In this document: piece by piece, positions 8,196-17,862 of the stretch
How the letters are laid out: every line of letters starts with the position of its first letter
Numbering within the stretch: position 1 is the stretch's first letter
Assembly (NCBI RefSeq): GCF_027925385.1
Contig: NZ_AP027142.1
Span: 2,710,001-2,774,000, forward strand
Length of the DNA stretch: 64,000 nucleotides
Source: Methylocystis iwaonis
Lineage (GTDB): Bacteria > Pseudomonadota > Alphaproteobacteria > Rhizobiales > Beijerinckiaceae
Direction: 5' to 3'
Program-made: the position numbers and the translations under genes
The notes under the pieces: model-generated
What the model was told of the DNA's origin: nothing
The model's database searches: none
Seen by the model: only the letters and a program-made list of their open reading frames with translations

Positions 8196-11100
8196 TCACG
8201 CAGGCTCGGCGGGAGAACCGACCCACTCAGAGGCGCGCGGAATCGTCTCGCCTTTCATAACGACCGTCAGCGGACCGAGGCGTGCATAATCCCCGACATG
8301 GGTGTCATAGAGGACAGTCGATCCTGAGCCCAAGGTCACGCCTTTACCCAGCTCGATCGACCCGATCTTCATCAGCCGATCTTCATACAAATGCGTTTGC
8401 AGCGCGCTGCCCATGTTGAGCGCGCAGTAATCGCCGACTTTCACGCAGTCGAATTCGGTGAGGTCGGTCATGTCCATATAGACGCCCTTGCCGAATTTTG
8501 CGCCGAACACCCGCAAAACCCAGGGTAGGAACGGCGTTCCGCGCAGATAGTCGAGCAAAATGCGGCCGGTCATTCCCCAATATAAAACCGTGCTGGTCTC
8601 ATTGCGGATCGCCCAGAAGGACCACATTGGCCGCACTTGAGGCCTGTAGCGTCCCATGGTGGTCCATTTCACTGCTGCGGCGACGAGCATCACCGCGAAG
8701 GGGATTACCATCGAGGCAAGAATGAAGAGCCCGGCGAAGCCGAGGTAGTCCTTAGCGATCAGCTTATCGCCGAAGATTTCGACGGCCCAGGTGCCGAGCG
8801 TGATGTAAAGCATCGACGGCAAGGAGATATTGAGCGCTTCGTAGGCGGCCCTGCCAAAACGTCTCAGCCGCGTCGGATTGAAGGTGAGCGTCGCATCGGC
8901 GGAATCCAGTTTCTGGCGCGCCGGCATCAGTATCGGCGGCGAGCCGAACCAAGTGTCGCCGCTTTCGACCTTTTGTCCCGCCGGCGGCTTGGATTTGACG
9001 CCGATAAGGACGTCCGACGGCAGTGTGGCGCCGGGCGGCACGACAGCGTCATTGCCGACGAACACGCGATCGCCCGCCGCGACGGGCTCAAGATGCATCC
9101 AACCTCTGCGGATGTCTTCGTCCCCGATCGCGACCTCATCGGCGATGAAGCAGTTCTCGCCAAGAGAGACGACATCGTAACGGCCGGCAAGGTTGGTGGC
9201 GATTTCGGAACCCTTGCCGATACGGGCGCCCATGAGCCGGTACCAAGTGCGCATGTAAAGCGTCGCGTAAAGCGACGACAGCGTTTCAAGGGCAACCTCC
9301 GTCGCCAGGGAAACCGCCCAACGGCGCAGATAGAACGCCGACCAAACCGAATATCTTCCTGCCGCCGCGCGCGGCAGCACCGTCCAGCGGAAAATGGCGA
9401 CAAGAGCGATCGTCGCCAACACCAGGACGAAGGCGGTCGGCCATGCAAGCAGGGGAATGGCCGCGAGGTAATAATGGTACTCCGACTCCGAGAACTTCAT
9501 GGCGGCTTCGATCGTATCGAACGCCCAGAAGGCCGGAAAAATCGGCAGCAGTCCGATGATCGGCAGGAAAAGCGCCAACGCCGCGGAAATCAGAGTCACC
9601 GCAAGGCGCCGGACGATCGTCGCCTGAGCTGGCGCTTCGAGCGCCTCAGGATCGACGGCTCCGATGCGCCGGCCGGGCGAGCCGTCCCAGATCTCATTCG
9701 CCTGGACGCGCGATCCGGCGGGCAAGGACGTCAGATCTTCGAGCGCTGCGCCGTCGCCGATGGAGACGCCCTCCTCGATCACGCAGCCTGTGCCGATGTA
9801 CGCTTCCGCGCCAATCTCGACCGGTCCGATGACAAGCTCATTTCCTTCGACCCTTGCGTTGGCGATCTTGAGCTTGGAGCCCAGCGATGCGCCCGAACCG
9901 ATCGATAGGAGATCGATGGCGCCAGCCTCGATATCGCTGATCTGCGCGTCACGGCCGATCTTTGCGCCGATCGCAGCGAGGTACAAGGGCATCAGCGGCG
10001 AGTTTTGCAGCAGCCTTGCGTTGCTGAGCCCCAGCAGTCGCTGGGAGAGCCACCATCGAAAGAAATAGAAGCCCCAGAGGGGATACCGGCCCGGCTTGGT
10101 GCGCCCGATGACCAGCCATTTTCCTGCAATTGAGATGACTAAGGTGGATACAGTGATGGAGAGAATGATGCCGAAAAGGCTCAGCGCCTCGTCAACGAAA
10201 CTTGCATTGACGGGGGTAATCAGCGTGTAAGAAATGAAGATGGCGAGCCACTGGGCCGCCGAGATGGACAAGAGAAACGGCAGGACCGAGAGCTGCGCCA
10301 AAGCGCAGAGAACGCGCCGTTTGAGTGGCGGCGGCTCGAAGGCCAACTCCTTAACGGACTCTTTTGCATTCTCCCTCAGATGGATGGAGAGATTGCGCAA
10401 CGTCCGATGCGCGTACAAGTCGTGCAAAGTGATCGACGCCAGACTCGGCGTTTCTCGAACGATCGAAACAAAGCGCGCGGCAAGGAGCGAATGCCCGCCC
10501 AAATCCATGAAAAAATCCGCTTCGAGCGGAACCGTCGGAGTCGATAGCGCCCGTTTTGCCGCGTCCAGGAGACGCGCCTCGATGTCGTTGCGCGGCTCGT
10601 CCTGTTCGTCGTCCGGCGGCGACTGCTGCGACAGCGGCATGGCCTGGAGGCTCTTGCGATCGACCTTGCCCGACGTCAGCGTCGGCAAAGACCCAATCGC
10701 CTCGAACCGCGACGGGACCATATAGGACGGCAACGCCTTGCGCAGCGCGACGCGTAATTCCCGTTCGCTCGGCAATGGCGCGTCCGTCACGATGAAAGCG
10801 ACAAGCTCGTCGAGGCCAGTGTCGTTCCGCAGCACGACCGCCGTCTGGCGCGCATCGACGTGCGAGGCAATGACGGCTTCGATTTCCCCGAGCTCGACGC
10901 GGAAACCGCGTATCTTGACCTGATCGTCGACCCGCCCGCGAAAAACGAGGTCGCCGGACTCATTCAGAATGACGGCGTCGCCGGAACGATACAGGATAGG
11001 ATCGAGGCCGCCATCATAGTGAGGATTGTCGATGAACTTCTCGGCCGTGAGGCTATCTCGCTTCAGATAGCCCTTCGCGACCCCCGGCCCGCCGATCAGA

Positions 11101-12209
11101 AGCTCGCCTTCTGCGCCGGGAGGCAGCAGAGCGAGCGTCTCGTCGACCACATAGCAGGAATAGTTCGGGATGGGCTTGCCGATGGTCACGGCTTCGCCAC
11201 GGCGGACCTCGGCGATCGTCGCCACGACGGTCGCTTCCGTGGGGCCATAGCTATTGTAGATAACCCGGCCGTCGCGCGACCAGCGCTCCGCGACGCTCGG
11301 AGGGCACGCCTCGCCGCCGAGGATGATCGTCCGTAGCGTCGCAACGTCGCGCGGGAGCGCATTCAGCAAAGTCGGAACCGTATCGAGCACGGTGACGCCC
11401 GCCTGCTCTAAAACGGCCGGCAAAGTTTCGAGGTCAGCGAGAATCTCGGCGGTCGCGACAAACAACGTCGCCCCCGAAAGATAGCTGACCCAAATCTCCT
11501 CCATCGACAGATCGAAGGCGAGCGAGGCGCCTTGAAAGGTCACGTCGGACGAGGAGAATCCATAGATTTCATTCGCGGAGCGCAGATAATGGCAAATATT
11601 CCTGCCGGTAATTATCGTGCCTTTCGGCTTTCCGGTGGACCCTGACGTGTAAATAAAATAGGCGGGATGCTCTGGCGTCGCGCCCAATTCTCTTGCTGTT
11701 GGAAGCCGATCGTCTCCTTCGACGCTCGCCTCCGAGGCGATGACGAGCTGAGCAGGCAGATGTCCAGAAGCCTTGGCGGCAAATTCCTGGCTGGTGAGCA
11801 GAAAGCGCGCTTCGGCGTCCTCCAGGCAGGCCGCGATGCGGTCGACTGGCGCTTCGGCGTCAAATGGCAGCCATGCGGCGCCAGTCTTCGCGATGGCGAG
11901 CTGCGCGACGAGGGCATCGATCCCGCGCGCCATCCAAAGACCCACGACGCCGCCAGGACCGACGCCAAGGGCGAGCAGCCCTCTGCGGAGGGCGTCCGAT
12001 CGGGCGTCAAGCTCCCGATAGCTGATGGAATGACGTAAGCTTTTCAGAGCATTGGCGTTTGGTTGGCGCTTCGCCGTTTCCGCGAAAATTTCGCAGAGCA
12101 ACTCGTCGCGAAGCAGGAATTCGGCTTTTGTCCCCAGGGCGACGGAAAAGCCTGGCGCGGCCGATTGAACAGTCCTGGCAGTCCCCAAGACGAAAGGCCT
12201 ATCATTCAT
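8196..12209 (-). CDS. NRPS-like A-T enzyme with membrane and beta-helix repeats (poly-lysine synthetase-like)
   Basis: The 1337-residue protein starts with an adenylation domain (about 30-530; YTSGSTGKPKGT at 188-199, YGPTEA at 321-326, RGRVDDQVKIRGFRVELGEIE, final SGKVDRKSL) and a carrier domain with the phosphopantetheine Ser in DLGGHSL. There is no condensation or thioesterase domain. The rest alternates membrane helices with three copies of a unit containing a KW...GR...W...RW motif followed by hexapeptide-repeat left-handed helix, as in the NRPS terminal-domain family of epsilon-poly-L-lysine synthetase (Pls), which is of similar length. Aligned by eye to GrsA, the specificity residues read D-L-E-D-I-G-S-V-V; the two acids suggest a basic substrate such as lysine. 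Product and neighbours are otherwise unknown; it is monocistronic. Confidence 0.85.
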   Translation of the reverse strand: MNDRPFVLGTARTVQSAAPGFSVALGTKAEFLLRDELLCEIFAETAKRQPNANALKSLRHSISYRELDARSDALRRGLLALGVGPGGVVGLWMARGIDALVAQLAIAKTGAAWLPFDAEAPVDRIAACLEDAEARFLLTSQEFAAKASGHLPAQLVIASEASVEGDDRLPTARELGATPEHPAYFIYTSGSTGKPKGTIITGRNICHYLRSANEIYGFSSSDVTFQGASLAFDLSMEEIWVSYLSGATLFVATAEILADLETLPAVLEQAGVTVLDTVPTLLNALPRDVATLRTIILGGEACPPSVAERWSRDGRVIYNSYGPTEATVVATIAEVRRGEAVTIGKPIPNYSCYVVDETLALLPPGAEGELLIGGPGVAKGYLKRDSLTAEKFIDNPHYDGGLDPILYRSGDAVILNESGDLVFRGRVDDQVKIRGFRVELGEIEAVIASHVDARQTAVVLRNDTGLDELVAFIVTDAPLPSERELRVALRKALPSYMVPSRFEAIGSLPTLTSGKVDRKSLQAMPLSQQSPPDDEQDEPRNDIEARLLDAAKRALSTPTVPLEADFFMDLGGHSLLAARFVSIVRETPSLASITLHDLYAHRTLRNLSIHLRENAKESVKELAFEPPPLKRRVLCALAQLSVLPFLLSISAAQWLAIFISYTLITPVNASFVDEALSLFGIILSITVSTLVISIAGKWLVIGRTKPGRYPLWGFYFFRWWLSQRLLGLSNARLLQNSPLMPLYLAAIGAKIGRDAQISDIEAGAIDLLSIGSGASLGSKLKIANARVEGNELVIGPVEIGAEAYIGTGCVIEEGVSIGDGAALEDLTSLPAGSRVQANEIWDGSPGRRIGAVDPEALEAPAQATIVRRLAVTLISAALALFLPIIGLLPIFPAFWAFDTIEAAMKFSESEYHYYLAAIPLLAWPTAFVLVLATIALVAIFRWTVLPRAAAGRYSVWSAFYLRRWAVSLATEVALETLSSLYATLYMRTWYRLMGARIGKGSEIATNLAGRYDVVSLGENCFIADEVAIGDEDIRRGWMHLEPVAAGDRVFVGNDAVVPPGATLPSDVLIGVKSKPPAGQKVESGDTWFGSPPILMPARQKLDSADATLTFNPTRLRRFGRAAYEALNISLPSMLYITLGTWAVEIFGDKLIAKDYLGFAGLFILASMVIPFAVMLVAAAVKWTTMGRYRPQVRPMWSFWAIRNETSTVLYWGMTGRILLDYLRGTPFLPWVLRVFGAKFGKGVYMDMTDLTEFDCVKVGDYCALNMGSALQTHLYEDRLMKIGSIELGKGVTLGSGSTVLYDTHVGDYARLGPLTVVMKGETIPRASEWVGSPAEPA

Positions 12210-12294
12210 ACTTTGCGGAACCTATCGTGGAGCATTCGCGCGCCCTTGGGGCCCAGACGCGCTATCATCCGTTGCTAAGGCGAGCGGGGACGCT

Positions 12295-12726
12295 ATGCAA
12301 GAGCTACCGTTTGAGCATGCAGAAACAGAACAGCGTTTAAGAGCGAATCGGCTGGCGCGAGCTTGTCTTCTGGCGACCTTCATCTTTGCTGTTGGCGCGC
12401 CTCAAATGAGCCTGGCGGCGCCTCAGGCCGAGCAGGTTCGAGCGGAACGCCCCGGGGACGTGCAGGCGGACCGCCAGCAGTCTGGGCCTTCCTTGTCCAA
12501 ATTCGAGGCGCGACGCATTCGCCGCCGTTGCCGGGATCAGGTCGCCGACTCGAGTGCGAGCAAAGAGCTACGCCATTGTTTCGAGCTACATATCGCCGCA
12601 CGACGTCTCTGGGGCGAGTGCAAGCGCGAGCCTAAGATCGCCACTCTTCGCGGGCGCGAGAAGGAGGAGGCGATCAGGCGCTGCGTTCTGGAGAAGCGCG
12701 GCAGCGGCAAACGCAGCCAACCTTGA
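12295..12726 (+). CDS. Small secreted cysteine-containing protein, unknown function
   Basis: A 143-residue protein with an N-terminal hydrophobic segment (about 20-41, ACLLATFIFAVGAPQMSLAA) that looks like a signal peptide ending near AA-PQ. The mature part is very basic, predicted helical, and has four cysteines (in RRCRD, RHCFE, GECKRE, RRCVLEK) that could form two disulfides. A GGGGA site precedes the ATG. I do not recognise the family. It is transcribed divergently from the synthetase with an 85-base spacer between the two starts. Confidence 0.55.
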   Translation: MQELPFEHAETEQRLRANRLARACLLATFIFAVGAPQMSLAAPQAEQVRAERPGDVQADRQQSGPSLSKFEARRIRRRCRDQVADSSASKELRHCFELHIAARRLWGECKREPKIATLRGREKEEAIRRCVLEKRGSGKRSQP

Positions 12727-12884
12727 ACGTCTTTCAGATCGAAAACGAGGCTTGCGGTAGAGCCCAGAGATTATGAGATCGGCGCCCAATAGCCGAACGG
12801 AGGCGCAATCGCACCAAGATCACCGGGGCCTGGCGCAAGAACCAGAGCCCCCCGTGTCGCGATCGGGTTAGTTGCGCCTACCGC

Positions 12885-13400
12885 CTATTTCTGCGCGGAG
12901 ATGTCGATCTTCTTCTCTTCGGCCTTCGGCTGCGCGCTTTTCGGCAGCGTGACCTTCAGCACGCCCCTCTCGAAGTTGGCGGAGATCTTATCGGGATCGA
13001 CATTGTCCGGCAGGCGGAAGCTGCGCTTGAAGGCGCCGTAACGGCGTTCCGAGAAGAACCGGCCCTCGCCTTTCTCCTCGCGCTCCACCTTCTTTTCGCC
13101 GCTCATGACGAGGGCGCCGTTGACGAGCTTCACTTCGACGTCCTTCTCGTCGAGGCCGGGGAGTTCGGCTGTCATTTCATATTCATTGTCGTGCTCGACG
13201 AAGTCGACGGGGGGCGAGCCCCAGCCCATGAAGCGGTCGAAAGGCTCAACCTCGCCTGTCCGCCGCGCCACGGGCGCCTCGTCGAAAAAACGGTCGAGTT
13301 GGCGACGAAGCGCCTCGAAGGGGCGCCAATCCCAAAGATCGGGCGTAACGAGAGAAGATCCGACATCTTTTTTCACGGGCGCATTCTGCTCTTGAGCCAT
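12885..13400 (-). CDS. Hsp20/alpha-crystallin small heat-shock protein
   Basis: The 171-residue protein is a class A-like small heat-shock chaperone that holds unfolding proteins in soluble oligomers. An N-terminal arm (LWDWRPFEALRRQLDRFFDE) precedes an alpha-crystallin domain (about 55-150) with AELPGLDEKDVEVKL, FSERRYGAFKRSFRLP and the GVLKVTLPK signature, and a short tail ending KKIDISAQK, where KIDI may serve as the I-x-I anchor. The ATG at 13400 follows a GGAGG site, so the in-frame start at 13433 is rejected. It stands alone between unrelated genes. Confidence 0.93.
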   Translation of the reverse strand: MAQEQNAPVKKDVGSSLVTPDLWDWRPFEALRRQLDRFFDEAPVARRTGEVEPFDRFMGWGSPPVDFVEHDNEYEMTAELPGLDEKDVEVKLVNGALVMSGEKKVEREEKGEGRFFSERRYGAFKRSFRLPDNVDPDKISANFERGVLKVTLPKSAQPKAEEKKIDISAQK

Positions 13401-13528
13401 CACTGCCTCCGTAAGGTAAATGACCAATACCAACCTTTTTGAGCGACGTTCGCACGTCTCGACGACAAAAAAATCGTCCGGGCCAGCGTCATCTTCAAGC
13501 GAAGCCGTGAGAACAAATTGTCGCGGAG

Positions 13529-13580
13529 GATGCGGGCCCTGAAGGCCCGCGCCCCGGACCGCGAGCCTTCAGGCTCGCAT
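13529..13580. repeat. Palindromic repeat, family F copy 1
   Basis: GC-rich palindrome with a central CCCCGGACC and arms built on GCGGGCCTTCAGG-type sequence, abutting the end of putA. A second copy with the same GCCTTCAGGCTCGC end lies at 31101-31150 in front of the ABC ATPase gene. Confidence 0.6.
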
Positions 13581-16500
13581 TCACTCTTCGAGTGACAGCA
13601 GACCCGCATCGCCGCCGAAGGACGCCGTATTGATCGTCACCGTCGTCTCCCGCAGGAAGCGGCGCAGATATTCCGGCCCGCCAGCCTTCGGCCCCGTGCC
13701 AGAAAGACCAAAACCGCCAAAAGGCTGACTGCCGACGACGGCGCCGATCATATTGCGGTTCACATAGACGTTTCCTGCCGGCGCCCGCGTGGCCACATCG
13801 CGAATGCGCTCCTCGATGCGCGTCTCCAATCCGAAGGTCAGCCCATAGCCGCTCGCCTCGATCTCGCGCAGCAGCGCATCGAAATCGCGCGCGCGCCAAG
13901 TGGCGACATGCAGAACCGGACCGAAGACCTCCTCGCGCAAATCCGCTACTCGATCGAGCCGCACAATATACGGCGCCACATAGTATCCGGGCGTCGGCGC
14001 CTCGCCCGCGTAAAGCAGGCGCCCGGCCTCCCTTTGAAGCGCGAGATAGCGATCGAGCTTTGCCTTCGCGTCGGCGTCGATCACCGGGCCGACATGCACG
14101 CCGAGCCGGCGCGGATCGCCAATGCGCAATTCCTTTGTCGCGCCAATGAGCGTCTCGATTGCCGAGGGCGCGATCTCCTCCTGAAGGCACAGCAATCTGA
14201 GCGCCGAGCAGCGCTGCCCCGCCGAACGAAACGCGGAAGCGAGAACATCGTCGACCACCTGCTCGATCAGCGCCGTCGAGTCGACGATCATCGCATTGAC
14301 GCCGCCGGTCTCGGCGATCAGCGGCGCAATGGCGCCCGCGCGGGCGGCGAGCGATTGGTTGATATGGCGCGCGACCTCCACGGAGCCGGTGAAGACGACG
14401 CCTGCTGTGCGCGGGTCGGCGACAAGCGCCGCGCCGACGTCTCCGGCGCCTGGCGCTAATTGTAGGGCCGCGCGCGGAACGCCCGCCTCGTGAAGAAGCG
14501 AGACGGCCAAAGCTGCGATCAGCGGCGTTTGCTCGGCAGGCTTGGCGACTGCGGCGTTGCCCGTGACGAGCGCCGCCACAACCTGCCCCGTGAAGATCGC
14601 CAAAGGAAAGTTCCACGGCGAGATGCAGACGAAAACGCCGCGTCCTGAGTAGCGCAGGCGATTATCTTCCCCGGTCGGACCGGGAAGCCTGACCTCGTGG
14701 ATGAGGCGCCGCGCCTCGGAAGCATAGTAGCGGCACATATCCGCCGCTTCGCGGACTTCGGCGAGCGCGTCGTCGAGCGTCTTCCCCGCTTCACTCTGCA
14801 AGAGCGCGATGAAGGCGCCGCGCCGCGCCTCGATCAAATCCGCCGCGCGCTCCAGTTTTTGCGCGCGCGTCTCCACGGGCGTCGCATTCCAGTGCGGAAA
14901 TGCGCTCGCGGCATTGGCCATCATTGCGCGCGCGCCGTCGGGGTCCGTCTCGGTCACTTGCCCGACCACAGCGCCGTCGATGGGAGATAAGACATCCCGA
15001 GCCGCATTTTTCCCAACGGCGCTCGGCCGCGCTGGCGCCGGAGGTGGAGCGGCGTCGCGCTCCCCAAGCAAAGCAGCGAGCGCCGCTTTGTCGCCGAATT
15101 CAACGCCCTTCGAATTGGCGCGAAGCGGCTCATAAATTTGCGCTGGCAAGGGCAAGCGCGGATGGCGCGCCTGCGCGGCGTCGCCAATCCTTTCATGCGG
15201 ATCTTCGACGAGCGCGGCTTCCGGCGTCTGCGGATCGGCCGCGCGCGCGACGAAAGACGAATTGGCGCCATTCTCGATCAATCGCCGCACAAGGTAGGCC
15301 AGCAGATCGCGATGCGGGCCGACAGGCGCGTAAATACGCACCGGCGCGTCGCTCATTTGCGCCAGCGCCGCATAAAGCGCGTCGCCCATGCCGTGCAGGC
15401 GTTGGAACTCGTAATCCTTGCGCGCGCCGGCGCGCGCGAGAATCGCCGCGACACTGCGAGCGTTATGAGTGGCGAATTGCGGATAGAGGCGCGGCTGGGA
15501 GAGCAGCGCCGCGGCGAGCGCGTCGTAGTTGAGATCGGTCATCGCCTTGCGGGTGAAGACCGGATAATCGGCGAGGCCCCGCTCCTGCGCGCGTTTGATC
15601 TCACTGTCCCAATAGGCGCCCTTCACCAGGCGCAGCATGAAGCGGCGGTCGTAGCTCTCCGCCAGCGCTGCAATGTAATCGATCACCGCGTCGGCGCGCT
15701 TTTGATAGGCCTGCACGGCAAGGCCGAAACCATTCCAGCCGGCGAGCGAGGGATCGGCGACGACGCGCGCAATCACATCCAGCGACAGTTCGAGGCGGTC
15801 CGCTTCTTCGGCGTCGATAGTGAAAGCAAGGTCGCGCGCTTTGGCGAGACGCGCGAGGGAGAGCACGCGTTGCGGCAATTCCTTTAGGACGCGATCGCGT
15901 GAGATGGCTTCGTAACGCGGATGCAGCGCTGAGAGCTTGACGGATATTCCAGGGCGGTCAGGCAAAATCCGATCGCCCGCGCGCGCGCCGATCGCCTCTA
16001 TCGCGCTGGCATAAGCGTCGAAATAGCGCTCCGCGTCCTTGGCGCTGCGCGCGCCTTCGCCGAGCATGTCGAAGGAAAATCTCTCCCGCCGCCCCTTCGC
16101 GCGCGACAGCGCGTCGTCGATTGTCTCGCCGAAAACGAAATGCGCGCCCATGAGCCGCATCGCCTGCCGCGCGGCGATGCGCAAAGTGGGGAGACCAAGG
16201 CGGCGCGCGAGATCGGCGACGAGACCGCGCGGCTCGGCGCTCTCGTCTTTTCCTGGGCCCACGAGCCGCGCCGAAAAGCCTAGCGCAAAGGCGCAGGCCT
16301 GCACGAGCAGCGTATCGGAAGCGGATTCGTGATGCGAGAAATCGCCTGCGGCGAGCTTGTCGGCAAGGAGTTGGTCGGCGGTGGCGTCGTCGGGCACGCG
16401 CAGGAGCGACTCGGCAAGGGCCATGACGGCGAGGCCCTCGCGCGACGACAGTGAGAACTCATGGAGAAAGTCCTCGACGCCGCCGAGCGCGCTGTGCTCG

Positions 16501-16643
16501 GCGCGCATGCCGCGAACGAGCGCAAGCGCCTCCGAGTCGATTGCCGCGCCCAGCCCCACGTCCGGACGGTCTGCCAGAAAGGCGGCGGCGAAGGCTTCGT
16601 CCGGCGGCGCATAGGGCGCGGAGAAAGGCGGCGGCTCGACCAT
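13581..16643 (-). CDS. putA: Bifunctional proline dehydrogenase / glutamate-semialdehyde dehydrogenase
   Basis: A 1020-residue PutA that oxidises proline to glutamate. The FAD-dependent proline dehydrogenase barrel occupies about 80-470 (ISVKLSALHPRYE, RLVKGAYWDSEIKRAQ, TRKAMTDLNYD) and the NAD-dependent aldehyde dehydrogenase about 520-1000 (ISPWNFPLAIFTGQ, catalytic Cys in SAGQRCSALRLL, general base Glu in IAETGG, EVFGPVLHV). At this length it lacks the DNA-binding ribbon-helix-helix and C-terminal extension of long trifunctional PutA, so it should be a pure enzyme. The ATG at 16643 has GGGAG upstream; the ATG at 16658 is an alternative. Confidence 0.95.
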   Translation of the reverse strand: MVEPPPFSAPYAPPDEAFAAAFLADRPDVGLGAAIDSEALALVRGMRAEHSALGGVEDFLHEFSLSSREGLAVMALAESLLRVPDDATADQLLADKLAAGDFSHHESASDTLLVQACAFALGFSARLVGPGKDESAEPRGLVADLARRLGLPTLRIAARQAMRLMGAHFVFGETIDDALSRAKGRRERFSFDMLGEGARSAKDAERYFDAYASAIEAIGARAGDRILPDRPGISVKLSALHPRYEAISRDRVLKELPQRVLSLARLAKARDLAFTIDAEEADRLELSLDVIARVVADPSLAGWNGFGLAVQAYQKRADAVIDYIAALAESYDRRFMLRLVKGAYWDSEIKRAQERGLADYPVFTRKAMTDLNYDALAAALLSQPRLYPQFATHNARSVAAILARAGARKDYEFQRLHGMGDALYAALAQMSDAPVRIYAPVGPHRDLLAYLVRRLIENGANSSFVARAADPQTPEAALVEDPHERIGDAAQARHPRLPLPAQIYEPLRANSKGVEFGDKAALAALLGERDAAPPPAPARPSAVGKNAARDVLSPIDGAVVGQVTETDPDGARAMMANAASAFPHWNATPVETRAQKLERAADLIEARRGAFIALLQSEAGKTLDDALAEVREAADMCRYYASEARRLIHEVRLPGPTGEDNRLRYSGRGVFVCISPWNFPLAIFTGQVVAALVTGNAAVAKPAEQTPLIAALAVSLLHEAGVPRAALQLAPGAGDVGAALVADPRTAGVVFTGSVEVARHINQSLAARAGAIAPLIAETGGVNAMIVDSTALIEQVVDDVLASAFRSAGQRCSALRLLCLQEEIAPSAIETLIGATKELRIGDPRRLGVHVGPVIDADAKAKLDRYLALQREAGRLLYAGEAPTPGYYVAPYIVRLDRVADLREEVFGPVLHVATWRARDFDALLREIEASGYGLTFGLETRIEERIRDVATRAPAGNVYVNRNMIGAVVGSQPFGGFGLSGTGPKAGGPEYLRRFLRETTVTINTASFGGDAGLLSLEE

Positions 16644-16690
16644 GGGCGACTCCCTCATGCCTCTATCAGGGCATATGGGAGTCTCCCGCC

Positions 16691-16758
16691 GTCATTGCGA
16701 GAAGCGGCCCCAGGATAGCGGGAGCGGCCCTGGATTGCTTCGCTTCGCTCGCAATGAC
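16691..16758. repeat. Palindromic interspersed repeat, family B copy 1
   Basis: Begins GTCATTGCGAG and ends CTCGCAATGAC, with the internal TGGATTGCTTCGCTTCG typical of this family. Other copies: 40328-40406 and 60978-61058. Confidence 0.75.
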
Positions 16759-16768
16759 GGTCTCTCTC

Positions 16769-16984
16769 CTAAATCTTGTTTCCCTCGGCGCCGGGCGTGA
16801 CGCAGCGCCAGCGGGTGACCTGCACATTGGGATGATCGCCCGACCATTGAGCGATGTATGGCATAGCCTGCATCATGCAATTGCTCGTCGAGCCCGTGGC
16901 GGATTCGAGCATGAGCCGGCGCTCGTCGCAGGCGTTCGGCTGCGCGAGCGTGCAGACAGTGAGGATGAGTTCGACGAAATTCAT
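16769..16984 (-). CDS. Small conserved cysteine protein
   Basis: A 71-residue protein starting MNFVELILTVCTL with four further cysteines (PNACDERR, SNCMMQAMPYIAQW, RWRC). Short proteins with this ELILTVC...C...AMPYIAQW...RWRC pattern are common as hypothetical proteins in Rhizobiales; I know no function. The N-terminus could be a weak signal sequence, which would make the cysteines periplasmic. AAGGGG lies 8 bases before the ATG at 16984. It follows fhcC on the same strand with a hairpin between. Confidence 0.7.
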   Translation of the reverse strand: MNFVELILTVCTLAQPNACDERRLMLESATGSTSNCMMQAMPYIAQWSGDHPNVQVTRWRCVTPGAEGNKI

Positions 16985-17004
16985 CGGCAACACCCCTTGC
17001 GTGA

Positions 17005-17026
17005 GCGCCGCCGAATCCGGCGGCGC
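17005..17026 (-). terminator. Hairpin behind fhcC
   Basis: A perfect 9-bp stem (GCGCCGCCG / CGGCGGCGC) with a four-base loop lies 26 bases past the fhcC stop. There is no U-tract, so it may be an RNA 3'-end stabiliser or a weak terminator. Confidence 0.4.
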
Positions 17027-17052
17027 ACAACTCTAAGCAAGGGTAATGCCGG

Positions 17053-17862
17053 TCAGGCGGGGGTCAAGATTTCGCCCTTGCCATAGACGGCCGTATCGCC
17101 GCCGTAGCGCTGCAGCTTGGCCGACAGAACCGCCGCCGCCGCCTCGCTGTCCGCCTTCAGCCCGCGGGCGAAAAGCCGCGCAAACGTAAGGACATGCGCG
17201 CCGCAGTCGATATAGGTCGGGCCAATCTCGGGGCGCTTGGCCAGAACCAGCGAGCCACGCTTGTTGAGATAGCCGACGCGGCCGGTGGTCTTGCCCAGCG
17301 CCACGATGGTGCCGGCGATGAGGCGCGAGCCCAAATCCTCGCCAGCGTCGCCTTCGATGATCAAAATGCCGCGGCGGAGGCGGTCGCCCGCCCGCGCGCC
17401 GGCCTTGCCGCGCACCACGACGCGGCCGCCGGACATGCCGGCGAGTTCGCCCGCCAGCGGCGCAGCAAGCAGTTCGCCCGCATCGCCCTTGATCTCGATA
17501 TGGGCGCCCTCATTGCCCGAGGCCGCATAGGCCCCGGCGCTGCCCGAAACCGTGATCGTGCCGCCCTTGGCCAGTCGGCCGAGCTGCAGGCCGACGTCGC
17601 CCTCGACGTGAATGGCGAAGTCCGGCAGGAGCTTCGCGCCGATCAGATCGAACCGCGCCGAGCCGCCCTCGTAGCGGACATTCTTGAGATCGCCCTCGGC
17701 GAGCTTGAACACGTCGCCGACCTTGGTCGAGGCGCGGGTCGTGCCGATCTCGATCTTCTCGATGTCGGCGAGCGACTTGCCGGCGAGGCGGTCGGGCGTG
17801 AGCGCCGAAAGGTCGACGCGCTGCGGCGGCTCCTGGCGGAGCGTGAAGGTGAAGGGCTTCAC
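17053..17862 (-). CDS. fhcC: Formyltransferase/hydrolase complex subunit C
   Basis: The 269-residue protein resembles subunit C of archaeal formylmethanofuran dehydrogenase (FwdC/FmdC), a right-handed beta-helix built of GxxIxVxGxxG repeats; here GGTITVSGSAGAYAAS, GGRVVVRGKAGARAGD and GILIIEGDAGEDLG are visible. In methylotrophs the Fhc complex converts formyl-tetrahydromethanopterin to formate. The start is the GTG at 17862, overlapping the fhcD stop by four bases, so translation is coupled. The longer upstream reading in this frame is Arg-rich and clearly out of the family. Confidence 0.9.
   Translation of the reverse strand: MKPFTFTLRQEPPQRVDLSALTPDRLAGKSLADIEKIEIGTTRASTKVGDVFKLAEGDLKNVRYEGGSARFDLIGAKLLPDFAIHVEGDVGLQLGRLAKGGTITVSGSAGAYAASGNEGAHIEIKGDAGELLAAPLAGELAGMSGGRVVVRGKAGARAGDRLRRGILIIEGDAGEDLGSRLIAGTIVALGKTTGRVGYLNKRGSLVLAKRPEIGPTYIDCGAHVLTFARLFARGLKADSEAAAAVLSAKLQRYGGDTAVYGKGEILTPA

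Noticed and set aside
13405..13510. RpoH-type heat-shock promoter before the Hsp20 gene
   Set aside because: A CTTGAA is present on the minus strand, but the following CCCGGA is at a poor distance; not convincing.
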